Below are positions 43,684 through 52,537 of a DNA stretch of 64,000 nt, one piece after another. Position 1 is the stretch's first letter. The number at the start of each line of letters is the position of its first letter. Location of the stretch: NCBI GenBank assembly GCA_965238045.1, contig CBDEGU010000012.1:1984001-2048000 (forward strand), in the 5' to 3' direction. This DNA is from CBDEGU01 sp965238045. Its GTDB lineage: Bacteria; Acidobacteriota; Terriglobia; Bryobacterales; UBA6623. The notes under the pieces are model-generated. The model was given only the letters and a program-made list of their open reading frames with translations. It did not search any database and was not told the DNA's origin. The translations under genes and the position numbers were made by a program.

Positions 43684-44736
43684 TCACACCAGCAGCATGC
43701 AATCACCGTAGGAATAGAATCGATATCCGTTACGGACCGCATGAGCGTAGGCATCGAGCACCAGTTCCCGCCCGCCGAATGCGCAGATGAGCATCAACAG
43801 CGTCGAACAAGGCAAGTGAAAATTTGTCAGGATGACATCGACAGCGCGGAAACGGCAACCCGGATAGATAAATAGATCCGTCTCGCCCGAGCAGGCTTCC
43901 CATCGTCCACCCGTCTCGCGAGCGACCTGCTCCACCGTACGCACCGCGGTCGTTCCCACGGCCACGATTCTTTTCGCATGGGCTAGTTCATCCGCCGCCG
44001 ATGCCGACAGATCAAAAGATTCGCCATGCATGGCGTGATCCTCCACCCGCTCGACCCGCACGGGCTGAAACGTTCCCAGACCCACATGCAGGGTGATCTC
44101 GACCGGAGTCACGCCCTTGTCCCTCAACTCGCCGAGAATCTCGGGCGTAAAATGCAATCCCGCCGTCGGAGCCGCGGCCGCGCCCGGCTCGCGCGCGAAC
44201 ACGGTCTGGTATCTCTCCCGGTCCTCGTTGTTGTCCGGTCTTTTGATGTAGGGAGGGAGGGGTATGTGGCCGGTCTGTTCGAGCCTTGTGTAAAAGTCTT
44301 CCGCATCGGGGAACTCGACTACGCGCAGCCCGCGAGCGCCGTGTTTGACGATTTTCGCCGTCAGGCCTCCAGGAAACTGGATCACCTCGCCCACACGCAG
44401 CTTGCGTCCCGGACGCACCAGAGCTTCCCAGCGCATGGGCTGCTCGGCGATCTTTTTGAGCAGCAGCACCTCGACCAGTCCGGTGATCCAGCGCTTCGAA
44501 GTCGTCGCATGCACTCCGGCTCGCCGGCCGAACAACCGGCTTGGCAGCACCTTCGTGTTGTTGAGAACAAGCCGGTCTCCCTCTCGCAGATACTCGGGCA
44601 GATCTCGGAAAGCGCGATCGTGCCAGCAGTGGTTTTTTCGATCCACGACCAGCATGCGGCTCGCCGCGCGGTCATCCAGCGGTGTCTGCGCGATACATTC
44701 TTGTGGCAGATGATAGTCGAAATCAGTAACCAGCAC
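43684..44736 (-). CDS. queA: S-adenosylmethionine:tRNA ribosyltransferase-isomerase
   Basis: A 350-aa enzyme that transfers the ribosyl part of SAM to preQ1 in tRNA to make epoxyqueuosine. Diagnostic sequences are DFDYHLPQECIAQTPL, LVLNNTKVLPSRLFG, GAAAAPTAGLHFT, EITLHVGLGTFQPV and GGRWEACSGETDLFIYPG, ending in NFHLPCSTLLMLICAFGG. The length is normal. The start is a GTG. No other queuosine gene is in the window. Confidence 0.96.
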   Translation of the reverse strand: MLVTDFDYHLPQECIAQTPLDDRAASRMLVVDRKNHCWHDRAFRDLPEYLREGDRLVLNNTKVLPSRLFGRRAGVHATTSKRWITGLVEVLLLKKIAEQPMRWEALVRPGRKLRVGEVIQFPGGLTAKIVKHGARGLRVVEFPDAEDFYTRLEQTGHIPLPPYIKRPDNNEDRERYQTVFAREPGAAAAPTAGLHFTPEILGELRDKGVTPVEITLHVGLGTFQPVRVERVEDHAMHGESFDLSASAADELAHAKRIVAVGTTAVRTVEQVARETGGRWEACSGETDLFIYPGCRFRAVDVILTNFHLPCSTLLMLICAFGGRELVLDAYAHAVRNGYRFYSYGDCMLLV

Positions 44737-44914
44737 AGCTCTTAGTCTAGAATCTCAGCTATCCGCGCTAGATATTCGCCCCGGGAACTGCCAGCACCTT
44801 AACGCTGGAACGGCCGGCTGCGAAGTATGGACCTCGTAGTGGGCCCGAGGCGTTCTGGGCGGCCTTGATCCCAGAGGCCGCCCGGTCGAGGAAGCGACCG
44901 GGTCGTGCGCCGTT

Positions 44915-46180
44915 TTAGATCGCCGGTTGAGCTGGTTTCTTCACCAAGAACACGAGTACTCCGCCAATCGCCGCGACGACCGCCAGCGTCACATACACCT
45001 GGTTGTAGCCCCCGGCGAGATCTCCGGCCTGGCGCGCTGTGTCCATCACTCCAGCGGAATACCAGGGCACGAACATGCCCGAAATCCCATAGGCGGTAAA
45101 CATGATCCCGTAGTTCGCGCCGATATTCTTGGCGCCGAAGTAATCCGCGGTGAACGAGGGAAGTAGTGCCAAGTAACCTCCAAACGAGAAGCCCACCAGA
45201 CAGAGACCCATCAGCACCGGCCAGAATCCGCTCTCGCTTGGCGTGCGCAGCAGAAACAAGCAGGCAAACAGGCACACCACGTACATTGCCACCGTGGAGA
45301 GATTGCGTCCAATCTTATCCGAGAGACTCCCCCAGAACAGCCTTCCGATTCCGTTGAAAAACGACATGACACCCAGCGCGGCCCCTCCGGTGAGCGCGGC
45401 GCCCTCGGCGGCAATTTCGCGAATCAGCGGCGCGGCTTGCCCAATCGCCACGAACCCGGGCGACGTTCCCAGAGCATAGATGGTCCAAAGCACGTAAAAC
45501 TGCCATGTCGACAGCATCTCGCGAGGACTGAAGTCCTGCTTGGCCGCCGCGCTCTCGCCCTCCGGCGGCGCCCATCCCTCCGGCTTCCAGCCGGCCGGCG
45601 GCACCCGGTACACCTGCGCCGCCCCAATTACGCATACGTAGAAAACGGTCGCCATGATCATGAACGTTCGTGGAATCGTTTCGGCGAACTGAGAAGGATC
45701 GCTGCCGATCAGCATCTCGAGCAACGGCGCGAAAATGAGCGAACCGGCGCCAAAACCCATCACCGCCAAACCAACGATCATTCCGCGTTTATCGGGAAAC
45801 CATTTCACGCAGGTGGCGATGGGGGTCACATAAGCAAATCCCACTCCCATTCCGCCCAGTACGCCGTAGCTGATGATCAGTCCCAGCGGCGTGTCCCCGA
45901 TCAACGCCGCCAGCAGGCAGCCGGTACCGAGCAGGACGCCGCCAACGCTTCCAACCAGTCTGGGACCTTTCTTGTCCTGCCAAAAACCGGCAACCACCAT
46001 AGCCACGGTAAAGAACAGAAGAGAGTAGGTAAACGGCTGAATGCTCTCCGTCTTCGACCAGCCGTTGAGCGTCTCGAGCGGTCCCCGGAACACGCTCCAT
46101 GAATAGAGCACGCCCAAACAAAGCTGCATGACCAGCGCCGCGCCCACAAACCGCCAGCGATTCCCCACGTTCTCTTCCAT
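44915..46180 (-). CDS. MFS transporter, OFA (oxalate/formate antiporter) family
   Basis: A 421-aa carrier with twelve predicted transmembrane segments. The N-terminus MEENVGNRWRFVGAALVMQL leads into the family element QLCLGVLYSWSVFRGPLE, and KWFPDKRGMIVGLAVMGFGAG after helix 4 is typical of OFA proteins. AAGGGAG lies eight bases before the chosen ATG; the frame is open to 46381 without family-like sequence. It transports a small carboxylate by family membership; the exact substrate is unknown. No decarboxylase or formyl-CoA transferase is adjacent. Confidence 0.9.
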   Translation of the reverse strand: MEENVGNRWRFVGAALVMQLCLGVLYSWSVFRGPLETLNGWSKTESIQPFTYSLLFFTVAMVVAGFWQDKKGPRLVGSVGGVLLGTGCLLAALIGDTPLGLIISYGVLGGMGVGFAYVTPIATCVKWFPDKRGMIVGLAVMGFGAGSLIFAPLLEMLIGSDPSQFAETIPRTFMIMATVFYVCVIGAAQVYRVPPAGWKPEGWAPPEGESAAAKQDFSPREMLSTWQFYVLWTIYALGTSPGFVAIGQAAPLIREIAAEGAALTGGAALGVMSFFNGIGRLFWGSLSDKIGRNLSTVAMYVVCLFACLFLLRTPSESGFWPVLMGLCLVGFSFGGYLALLPSFTADYFGAKNIGANYGIMFTAYGISGMFVPWYSAGVMDTARQAGDLAGGYNQVYVTLAVVAAIGGVLVFLVKKPAQPAI

Positions 46181-46420
46181 GACATCTCCCTTCTCGAACA
46201 AGCCAATCACTCGACCCGCGCGCGCCAATGAGCCCGCCCTCACGAGCCTACAAATGCTACCACACCCCTGACTCGCCGCAACACTGACGCGCCGCAACAC
46301 TGAGTCGCCGCAACCAATACGGATTCCGTGGCAAGGCAGGCTCACCCTCCCGTGACGGCACGCCCCGCCTTCGAGTTCCAAGCCCCAGCAGGCGGACGGC
46401 TGGCGCCCTCTCGGGCGCCG

Positions 46421-47461
46421 TCAATCCGCCAGCGGCAATCCTACCGTCGCTCCCTGCTCGACCGACCGGAAGACCGCCTCGGTGAACTCCATGTATTGAA
46501 CGCCCTCCTCGAACGTGGTCGCCGCCGGCGAGCCCGTGCGAATGGCGTCGATGAAATCCTGCTCCACCGTCCAGTGCTTTTCCTCCTCTTCGAGGATCGG
46601 GATCAGCGTCAGTTTCTCGTCCCCGGCGCGCGCCCCCAGGATGGTGTCGTCGCTCAGTTTGTAGATCAGCGTGCCTTCGCTGCCGTAGGCTTCGATCACG
46701 GGGCCGGACCCGTAGCGGGCGACACCCGAGAACAAGAAGGCCGCCGCCGCGCCATTTTCCATCTGACCGGTAACATACACCGTGTCGGGACGCTCGACCG
46801 GCATCATACCCTGACCCTCGGCCGGGCGTTCTTGTATGAACGTTTCCGCCTGGGCCGACACCGTCCGCATCCCGCCGAACCAGCGGTGTACTGTTTCGAC
46901 CACGATGCCCATCACCAGAGCGTTGAGACCCGAATATCGGCTTACCTGCCGCCAATGTAGCGGCGTGCCTGGATCGGATGCTTCGTCTCCGAACACACGC
47001 ACGTAAACGTTGAACACGCGCCCCAAATAACCCTCTCCAATGAGTCTCCTCATCACGTTCTGTCCCTTCATCCCAAACGGAGAAGGACAGATCTGGGCGG
47101 TCAACCCGGTCTCTTTCGCCTTGGCCAGCATCGCTTTCGCTTCCCTCAGATTCATCGCCATGCGGGCCTGCACGAAGGTATGTTTGCCGTTCTCGAGCGA
47201 TTCCAAGACATAGGGACAATGCTTGTAGGGCCACGTGCCGATCATCACCGCCTGAATATCCTCGCGCGCCATCAGCGCCCGCGGATCGGTCATCGTCTCT
47301 GCGTGCAGGCCAAGTTCCTGGGCGATCCGCCTGCCGCTCTCTTCCGAGCGATTACAGATCGCCACCACTTCGGCGTCCGGGATCTTCGCTAACCCCGGAA
47401 AGTGACGGCGTCTAAAGATGTTCCCCGCCCCAATCACGCCAATACGAACTTTCTCGGCCAT
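46421..47461 (-). CDS. Cytoplasmic Gfo/Idh/MocA-family oxidoreductase
   Basis: A 346-aa enzyme without signal peptide: NAD(P)-binding RIGVIGAGNIFRRRHFPGL, AVMIGTWPYKHCPYVLESLENGKHTFVQARMAM and a C-terminal domain with VVETVHRWFG. The family's EKP lysine motif is replaced by VQARMAM, so the catalytic lysine appears missing and the activity needs care. GAAGGAG precedes the chosen ATG; the frame is open a few codons upstream. It could act on a sugar or inositol. Confidence 0.88.
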   Translation of the reverse strand: MAEKVRIGVIGAGNIFRRRHFPGLAKIPDAEVVAICNRSEESGRRIAQELGLHAETMTDPRALMAREDIQAVMIGTWPYKHCPYVLESLENGKHTFVQARMAMNLREAKAMLAKAKETGLTAQICPSPFGMKGQNVMRRLIGEGYLGRVFNVYVRVFGDEASDPGTPLHWRQVSRYSGLNALVMGIVVETVHRWFGGMRTVSAQAETFIQERPAEGQGMMPVERPDTVYVTGQMENGAAAAFLFSGVARYGSGPVIEAYGSEGTLIYKLSDDTILGARAGDEKLTLIPILEEEEKHWTVEQDFIDAIRTGSPAATTFEEGVQYMEFTEAVFRSVEQGATVGLPLAD

Positions 47462-47857
47462 ACTCCCGCTCCTTCGCCGCATTCCCGCCGGTCAAGCCTC
47501 CTGGACCGGACGGAAAGTTTCTATCTGTCCATGCCGCGCAGCCCGATCCTAGCATGCCGGCCGACCCGTCCGGGAGCCGCGACTTCGTTTCGCGCACGAG
47601 CAACGGCCAGTCACCGTGAAGGCGCGAAGTTCGGCCGTTCGCAGTCCCGAGCCGCTCAGCGGCTTCCCTGGCCGTCCGCCCAGAAAATCTCCGGCGCCAG
47701 AAACCGTTTCCGGTCCGCTGGCGTCCCTAAAGTTAGGGTCTAGACCCCAATTTAGACCGATGATACAATAGAAACCGGAACGATCAAACGCACAAGATGC
47801 GTCCGCCCCGCGGGCCAAACCACTGCGGGGGATAGAACAGCTAGGGAGAGTAAGAAG
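47462..47857. other. Gene-free region with 12-bp palindrome
   Basis: About 400 bases without a supported gene, between divergent genes. GGGTCTAGACCC (47736-47747) is a perfect palindrome. TACAAT (47764-47769) is a -10-like hexamer about 90 bases before the coiled-coil gene; the -35 position is not well matched. Both may belong to the coiled-coil gene promoter. Confidence 0.4.
47736..47747. promoter_or_regulatory. Perfect 12-bp palindrome near a -10-like hexamer
   Basis: GGGTCTAGACCC is self-complementary and ends 16 bases before TACAAT (47764-47769). The position suits a repressor or activator site for the coiled-coil gene at 47858. This is pattern-based inference only. Confidence 0.3.
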
Positions 47858-48778
47858 ATGTCCAATCCTTTTGATCCAGACGAACCCGCCATGAGTCGTG
47901 CCGGGGGGCCGTTAACGCTCGTTCTATTGATTGTTGTGGCCTGTTTGGTCGGCGCGACCGTGTATTTGTACATGGAGGTACGGAGCGCGCGCAGCGCCAT
48001 GGATCCGTATGTCGAAATGATCCAGCTTCACGAGGAGAAGCTCGCTCAACTCGAGGGTTCGGTCAACAAGACGAGCCGCGATGTCACCACCAGCGTCGCA
48101 AAGGTAAAGGGCCTTGTCGACGACGCGGAGAGACAGATTCGGGCCAGCGCGGGGGCCGTCGAAAAGAAAGTGCTCGGCAGAACCCAGCGGCTCTCAGAAG
48201 AACTAGAAGCGGCGAAGGCGCGGCAACAGGAGGCCAACGCGGCCATCACCGAAGTCGGCGGCAAGGTCCAGCAGCTCCGCCAGACCACCGGCACGCAACT
48301 CGGATCGCTGTCGGGCAAGGTGACCACGGTCGAATCGGAACTTGCGGCAACACGCCAAGAGCTTCAAGACGCGATCAAGGATCTCAAGACGGTTCGCGGC
48401 GACCTCGGCGTCCAGAGCGGCCTGATCGCAACCACCTCAGGCGAGCTCAAGGCTCTGCGCGAACTCGGCGAGCGGAACTATTACGAGTTTGATATACGGA
48501 AGTCGAAAAAAGCTTCTCGCGTGGGTCCTATAAGCGTTAGGCTGCGCAAAGCCGACCGTAAGCGCAACAAGTTCAACTTAGAACTATGGGCCGATGACAA
48601 GAAGATCGAGAAGAAGAATAAGACGCTCCTCGAACCCATTCAATTCTATGTGCTCGGCTCGCGCGTTCCCTACGAGTTGGTCATCAACAAGGTTGAGAAG
48701 GACCGCATCGTCGGCTATCTCTCCACCCCGAAGACGAAGCAGCCCAGACGCGCCGTGGCCGCCAGTTCCGGCTCCTGA
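47858..48778 (+). CDS. Single-pass membrane protein with long coiled coil, unknown function
   Basis: A 306-aa protein. A ~17-residue cytoplasmic tail is followed by one transmembrane helix (LTLVLLIVVACLVGATVYLY). A long heptad-rich coiled coil spans about residues 45-205, with many Gln/Glu/Lys/Ala positions. A C-terminal beta-type domain of ~80 residues follows (YYEFDIRKSKKASRVGPISV, then LEPIQFYVLGSRVPYELVIN). A GGGAG-type site precedes the ATG. No named family is recognised. The architecture recalls periplasmic scaffold proteins, but that is only resemblance. Confidence 0.78.
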   Translation: MSNPFDPDEPAMSRAGGPLTLVLLIVVACLVGATVYLYMEVRSARSAMDPYVEMIQLHEEKLAQLEGSVNKTSRDVTTSVAKVKGLVDDAERQIRASAGAVEKKVLGRTQRLSEELEAAKARQQEANAAITEVGGKVQQLRQTTGTQLGSLSGKVTTVESELAATRQELQDAIKDLKTVRGDLGVQSGLIATTSGELKALRELGERNYYEFDIRKSKKASRVGPISVRLRKADRKRNKFNLELWADDKKIEKKNKTLLEPIQFYVLGSRVPYELVINKVEKDRIVGYLSTPKTKQPRRAVAASSGS

Positions 48779-48851
48779 TTGGCGCGCCAGGCGTTGCGGA
48801 CACACTGGCCAAACCCGCCGGGCAGAATCTTGCCAGCCCAGCCAGCGTGGC

Positions 48852-49673
48852 TCACTCCAGCGGAAGAATCGAAACTCTCATCTTCCGCTTCGATTTCGGA
48901 AGGCCCTCGATCGTGCCCTTAACGCGGTCACCCAGCGTAAAGGCGTCCGAAACGCTGACTTCGTAGTAGCCCCTTAGCACCGAATAGACCCGCTCGCTCA
49001 GCGGTTTCGGGTCAAGCTTTAGCCGCTTGGCCGCGAAATACGCGCCTCCAGAGTGCGCGGCCAAGCGGCGAAACATCCCCCTCTCGGCCCCCATGACGTA
49101 GACCGGAAAGATGGACACGCCTCGCTGGCGGGCCAGACGCAAGATCTCACCCTCGGAGATCCGGCTACGGCCTTCGACGCCGGACGAAAGCAGCACGATC
49201 ACCCGCCGCCCCGCCATGCCCTGAAAACCGCCGTCGATCGCCGCGTATAGTGCATCCAAGGCATGCGGATTGTTCCCGTAACTCACCTGCTCAAGCGCCC
49301 GATGCAGCAGCTCGCGGCTGGCGGTGAAATCTTGAATCAGATCCGCGGAATCATGGAAGGAAACAATCGCCATCTGCTCCTTGTCGCCGAGGCTGTTGAT
49401 GAAGGCCGCCCCAAGCGGACGCACCATCTGGCCCAGTAAACTCGTATCCACCAGCATCATCACGTCCACGAGCGATGTCCGGGCCACCGCGCCGGTGACT
49501 CTGAGCCGGACCTTATCGTCGACGATATTGAAATTCGCAGCCCGCAGACCCTCTATCGGCTCGCCCGTCTTTCCGTCATAAACCGTGACCATCAGCTCCC
49601 GGTCCTGCGCTTCCGCGACGACCACCCCAAGCCCCGTCCAAACAATCGCGGCCAGACAGACTTCCCCCAGCAT
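48852..49673 (-). CDS. Exported VWFA-related domain protein
   Basis: A 273-aa protein. A signal peptide (ATG giving MLGEVCLAAIVWTGLGVVVAEA) is followed by LMVTVYDGKTGEPIEGLRAANFNIVDD, the N-terminal beta domain of Acidobacterial VWFA-related proteins. A VWA fold follows with DVMMLVDTSLLGQM; the metal site keeps only the first part of DxSxS. ALDALYAAIDGGFQG and VIVLLSSGVEG are other VWA elements. The frame is open to 49994 but the extension is antisense-like. It follows the mutarotase-like gene by 38 bases on the same strand, so cotranscription is likely. Confidence 0.82.
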   Translation of the reverse strand: MLGEVCLAAIVWTGLGVVVAEAQDRELMVTVYDGKTGEPIEGLRAANFNIVDDKVRLRVTGAVARTSLVDVMMLVDTSLLGQMVRPLGAAFINSLGDKEQMAIVSFHDSADLIQDFTASRELLHRALEQVSYGNNPHALDALYAAIDGGFQGMAGRRVIVLLSSGVEGRSRISEGEILRLARQRGVSIFPVYVMGAERGMFRRLAAHSGGAYFAAKRLKLDPKPLSERVYSVLRGYYEVSVSDAFTLGDRVKGTIEGLPKSKRKMRVSILPLE

Positions 49674-49711
49674 CGTTCGCGCGCGGCCCGTTCGTCCCCC
49701 TCTTGCTGGAC

Positions 49712-50956
49712 TCACCCGCCGCCCCCTCTGCTCCTGAGCACGATCGTTTTGCCGGTTTCTCTTTCCGTGATGACGATCTGGCCCCCCCGCGCGACGACAT
49801 CCTCCACACCTCGGTAGCCAGCGGCAATCTCTGTGACGAACGCCAGGTAACGAACCCTCACCCGTTCCGCCGCGCCAATCCAGCGGTAGAGCGGAACTCC
49901 GTACAGCGAGCCTTCCTCCACCGAATTTTTCATCGGCCCGGTGAACGGCGTCGTTCCAAATTCCATGCCGCGCGCAATGACCTTGCCCTGCCACGGCAGA
50001 CCTTGATTGCCTTTATTCTCCTGCCAGTCGCCGATCCAAGGGAAATCCCTCGTCTTCCAGATATAGCCCACCAAGAGACGGAAATCCTTGTGGTACATCG
50101 TCATGTAACTCATCTCGCGGCCGGGGTCCATCAGTAGCGCGTAATAGGTGCCAGAACGCTCTCGTGTCTGCATTTCGCGCAGACTGACCTCTCTGCCGTC
50201 GTGCGAGGTTCCCCACGGCCACTTCACCATCCCTGGACGCAGCGTTCCTTCGCGTCCGCCCCGCACCTCTCCCTTGGTCGCCGAGACATCCAGAACCGTC
50301 TTGCCGGGCTCCACAAACGGCGGACCGAACGTCACATGCTGCACCCAATGCGCCGGACGATCAAACGGCAGCAAATTCTCGACCCACTCCTCGATGTAGA
50401 GCACGTTCTCATCCGCCGGAAGCGTTAGCACTCGGCCCACGTTGTACTGTGTCTTGGGCAAGTGCGCCGCATATATCAAACGCGCCTCCTTGCTCCCAGC
50501 ACTCGCCGATTGCTTCTTCCACTCCACCATCACGGCCTCGCCATGATTGCCCAGCCCGCTCTTCGCTTCGCTTTCCGAGGGCGGACCGAAGGTAGGGAAA
50601 TTCAGCAAATGGCCCATATATCCTGATTGCAGATACCGGGCCGTTCCGCCGCCGTAGATCTTGTCATGCCGTACCGGGTCGTATTCCCAAGGTTCTATGG
50701 TTGGGAAATGCGGCACCCGCAGCGGATTAATGTTCTTTTTCGGATCGTTCGATTTCAGCCGCAACTCGGCAATGTGCCCCGCGCCTCGCAACGCGGTCAC
50801 TCGAACATGCTCGTTCTCAAGCACATACGCGTCCCTGCCATGAAATTCTTCTTCGTGAAAAACGGCTTCGCCCGCCACCCCGGCGACAACCGAAACCAGC
50901 AATAAAAGCAGCAGGGCAAACATCAGTCTGTAGCCTCCGAACCCGCTAGGAATCAT
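49712..50956 (-). CDS. Exported galactose-mutarotase-like protein (paralogue of 14951-16081)
   Basis: A 414-aa protein. The signal peptide core is FALLLLLLVSVVAGVAGEA, and beta-rich mutarotase-like sequence follows. Motifs shared with 14951-16081 are WVQHVTFGPPF, GYIWKTRDFPWIGDW, RGMEFGTT and AGYRGVEDV. The WxHGDGxH-type acidic catalytic residues of aldose epimerases are not clear. GGGAGG lies eight bases before ATG 50956; an internal ATG at 50923 is an alternative. It heads a small operon with the VWFA gene. Confidence 0.8.
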   Translation of the reverse strand: MIPSGFGGYRLMFALLLLLLVSVVAGVAGEAVFHEEEFHGRDAYVLENEHVRVTALRGAGHIAELRLKSNDPKKNINPLRVPHFPTIEPWEYDPVRHDKIYGGGTARYLQSGYMGHLLNFPTFGPPSESEAKSGLGNHGEAVMVEWKKQSASAGSKEARLIYAAHLPKTQYNVGRVLTLPADENVLYIEEWVENLLPFDRPAHWVQHVTFGPPFVEPGKTVLDVSATKGEVRGGREGTLRPGMVKWPWGTSHDGREVSLREMQTRERSGTYYALLMDPGREMSYMTMYHKDFRLLVGYIWKTRDFPWIGDWQENKGNQGLPWQGKVIARGMEFGTTPFTGPMKNSVEEGSLYGVPLYRWIGAAERVRVRYLAFVTEIAAGYRGVEDVVARGGQIVITERETGKTIVLRSRGGGG

Positions 50957-51232
50957 ATCAGATCCTCCCGCCCGCCGATCACGCCCCGATGCTACACTTT
51001 AAGCCTTGTATCATGTGGTTAAAATTTGGTTATGGTACACGGCGGGCGACTGTGATTCCGTCCATCTCTCGGCCTGGCCCGCGCCGAGCAACCCGCCGGG
51101 CCCGACTCCTGCCACGGGCTGCTGCATTTAGAATTTGTGGTCGATGGACATCAGGTGCATCTTACTCTCCAGCCTGCCGACCCCCGGTCTCGCGGGGGGG
51201 ATTCGCGGGGGCGCTGAGGCGGAAGAAATAGC

Positions 51233-52357
51233 ATGTCGTTTCAGATCGGAGACACAGTTGGAGGTTATGAGTTCCTCGAACTCCTGAATACCTCCGGGCG
51301 CGGCGTGACGTACAAAGTACGTAATACGCTTACCCAGCGGCTCGAAGCCCTCAAACTCCTGCCTGAGGAGATGCGCGATAACCGCGAGCGAGTCGACCGA
51401 TTCCTAAGAGAAGTAAAAATTCACGGCCTTTTGTCCCACCCCAACATCGCAACTTTCTATCACGCGATGGAACTCGGCGGGCAGCTGATCATGACCACCG
51501 AATTGGTGGAAGGTGAGTCGCTCGAGGAGGTGATCCGCCGCGGCCCCGTGCCCATAGAGACGGTCGTGGACTATGGAGTGCAGGCCCTTTCTGGACTCGC
51601 CCATGCTCATGCGAACGACGTGGTGCATCGAAATATCGCCGCCTGGAACCTGATGATCACCACCGACGGCATCGTTAAGATGACCGAGTTCGAACTTGCC
51701 AAAGGCGCCACCGACCCGAAACTGACCATGACCGGGGTCGTGGTCGGCTGTATGGACTACATCTCGCCCGAGCAGGTCAAGGGTACTGCCACTCTCGACC
51801 CGCGCTCCGACCTTTACTCGCTTGGGGCAGTGCTCTACGAGGCAGCGACCGGCCAGAAGATGTTTCACTTCAAGAGCCAGTTCGAAATCATGCGGGCCCA
51901 AGTCGAGACGATTCCGCCCCCGCCCAGCGATGTCCTGCCCGGCATCCCAACAGCGTTCGATCATGTCATTCGCACAGCGCTCGCCAAGGATCCGGCCGAC
52001 AGATATCAGGTCGCCGGTGAGTTCTCCAGTGCGCTGCAACAGATCCCTCTGCCAGGTGGCCAGACGGAGCATTCCGGCGTACCCTTCGGATCCGCCCTTC
52101 TCGCCGCGGATGAGGAGATATTCGATACCGGCCAGGTCGCCGGCGGCCAAGACTCGGCCGGCCCGGCCGGGAGCGAACAGGCCCAGAAGACTAGCGACGA
52201 GGACTACGCCGCCGAACCTGTCATGAAAATAATCGCCGACAGCGAGGTTCGCGAACTCCGCACGCCTCCTTCTAGCGTCAAGCAGCTGCTCCTGGTCCTA
52301 GGCATGCTGGTTCTTTTTGCCACCGCCGTCTTCTTTGTTCTGCGCACGTTTCTCTGA
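51233..52357 (+). CDS. Membrane-anchored predicted pseudokinase (Hanks-type fold)
   Basis: A 374-aa protein with a kinase-like domain in residues ~10-275, a ~70-residue low-complexity linker and a C-terminal transmembrane anchor (LLLVLGMLVLFATAVFFVL). The ATP lysine is present (Lys41 in LEALKLL), but the catalytic HRD aspartate is Asn134 (HRNIAAWN), the K of HRDxKxxN is Ala, and DFG is EFE (Glu152-Phe153-Glu154). The glycine loop is reduced to NTSGRG. The APE-region element (YISPEQVKG) and the DxxSLG helix are intact, so the fold should hold. It probably does not phosphorylate and may act as a scaffold or ligand sensor. Confidence 0.9.
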   Translation: MSFQIGDTVGGYEFLELLNTSGRGVTYKVRNTLTQRLEALKLLPEEMRDNRERVDRFLREVKIHGLLSHPNIATFYHAMELGGQLIMTTELVEGESLEEVIRRGPVPIETVVDYGVQALSGLAHAHANDVVHRNIAAWNLMITTDGIVKMTEFELAKGATDPKLTMTGVVVGCMDYISPEQVKGTATLDPRSDLYSLGAVLYEAATGQKMFHFKSQFEIMRAQVETIPPPPSDVLPGIPTAFDHVIRTALAKDPADRYQVAGEFSSALQQIPLPGGQTEHSGVPFGSALLAADEEIFDTGQVAGGQDSAGPAGSEQAQKTSDEDYAAEPVMKIIADSEVRELRTPPSSVKQLLLVLGMLVLFATAVFFVLRTFL

Positions 52358-52537
52358 TCTCCATCCGGGCATCACCCCCCCCCAAGCCGCCCAGCGGCCA
52401 CCCCAAGCCGTAAGAAAACCCGCGGCAATCCCGCGCGGCGGCAAAGCATTCCTTGACCCGCAATAGCTCACCGGAAGCACATGGGGAACCTGAGTGGCGG
52501 GGACAAGCAATAAAGTTACACTGAAACATTACTTTGC

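Noticed and set aside
46257..47234. Long minus-strand frame overlapping the second Gfo/Idh gene.
   Set aside because: It is the shadow of the Gfo/Idh reading frame, rich in Arg and Gly, with no family resemblance.
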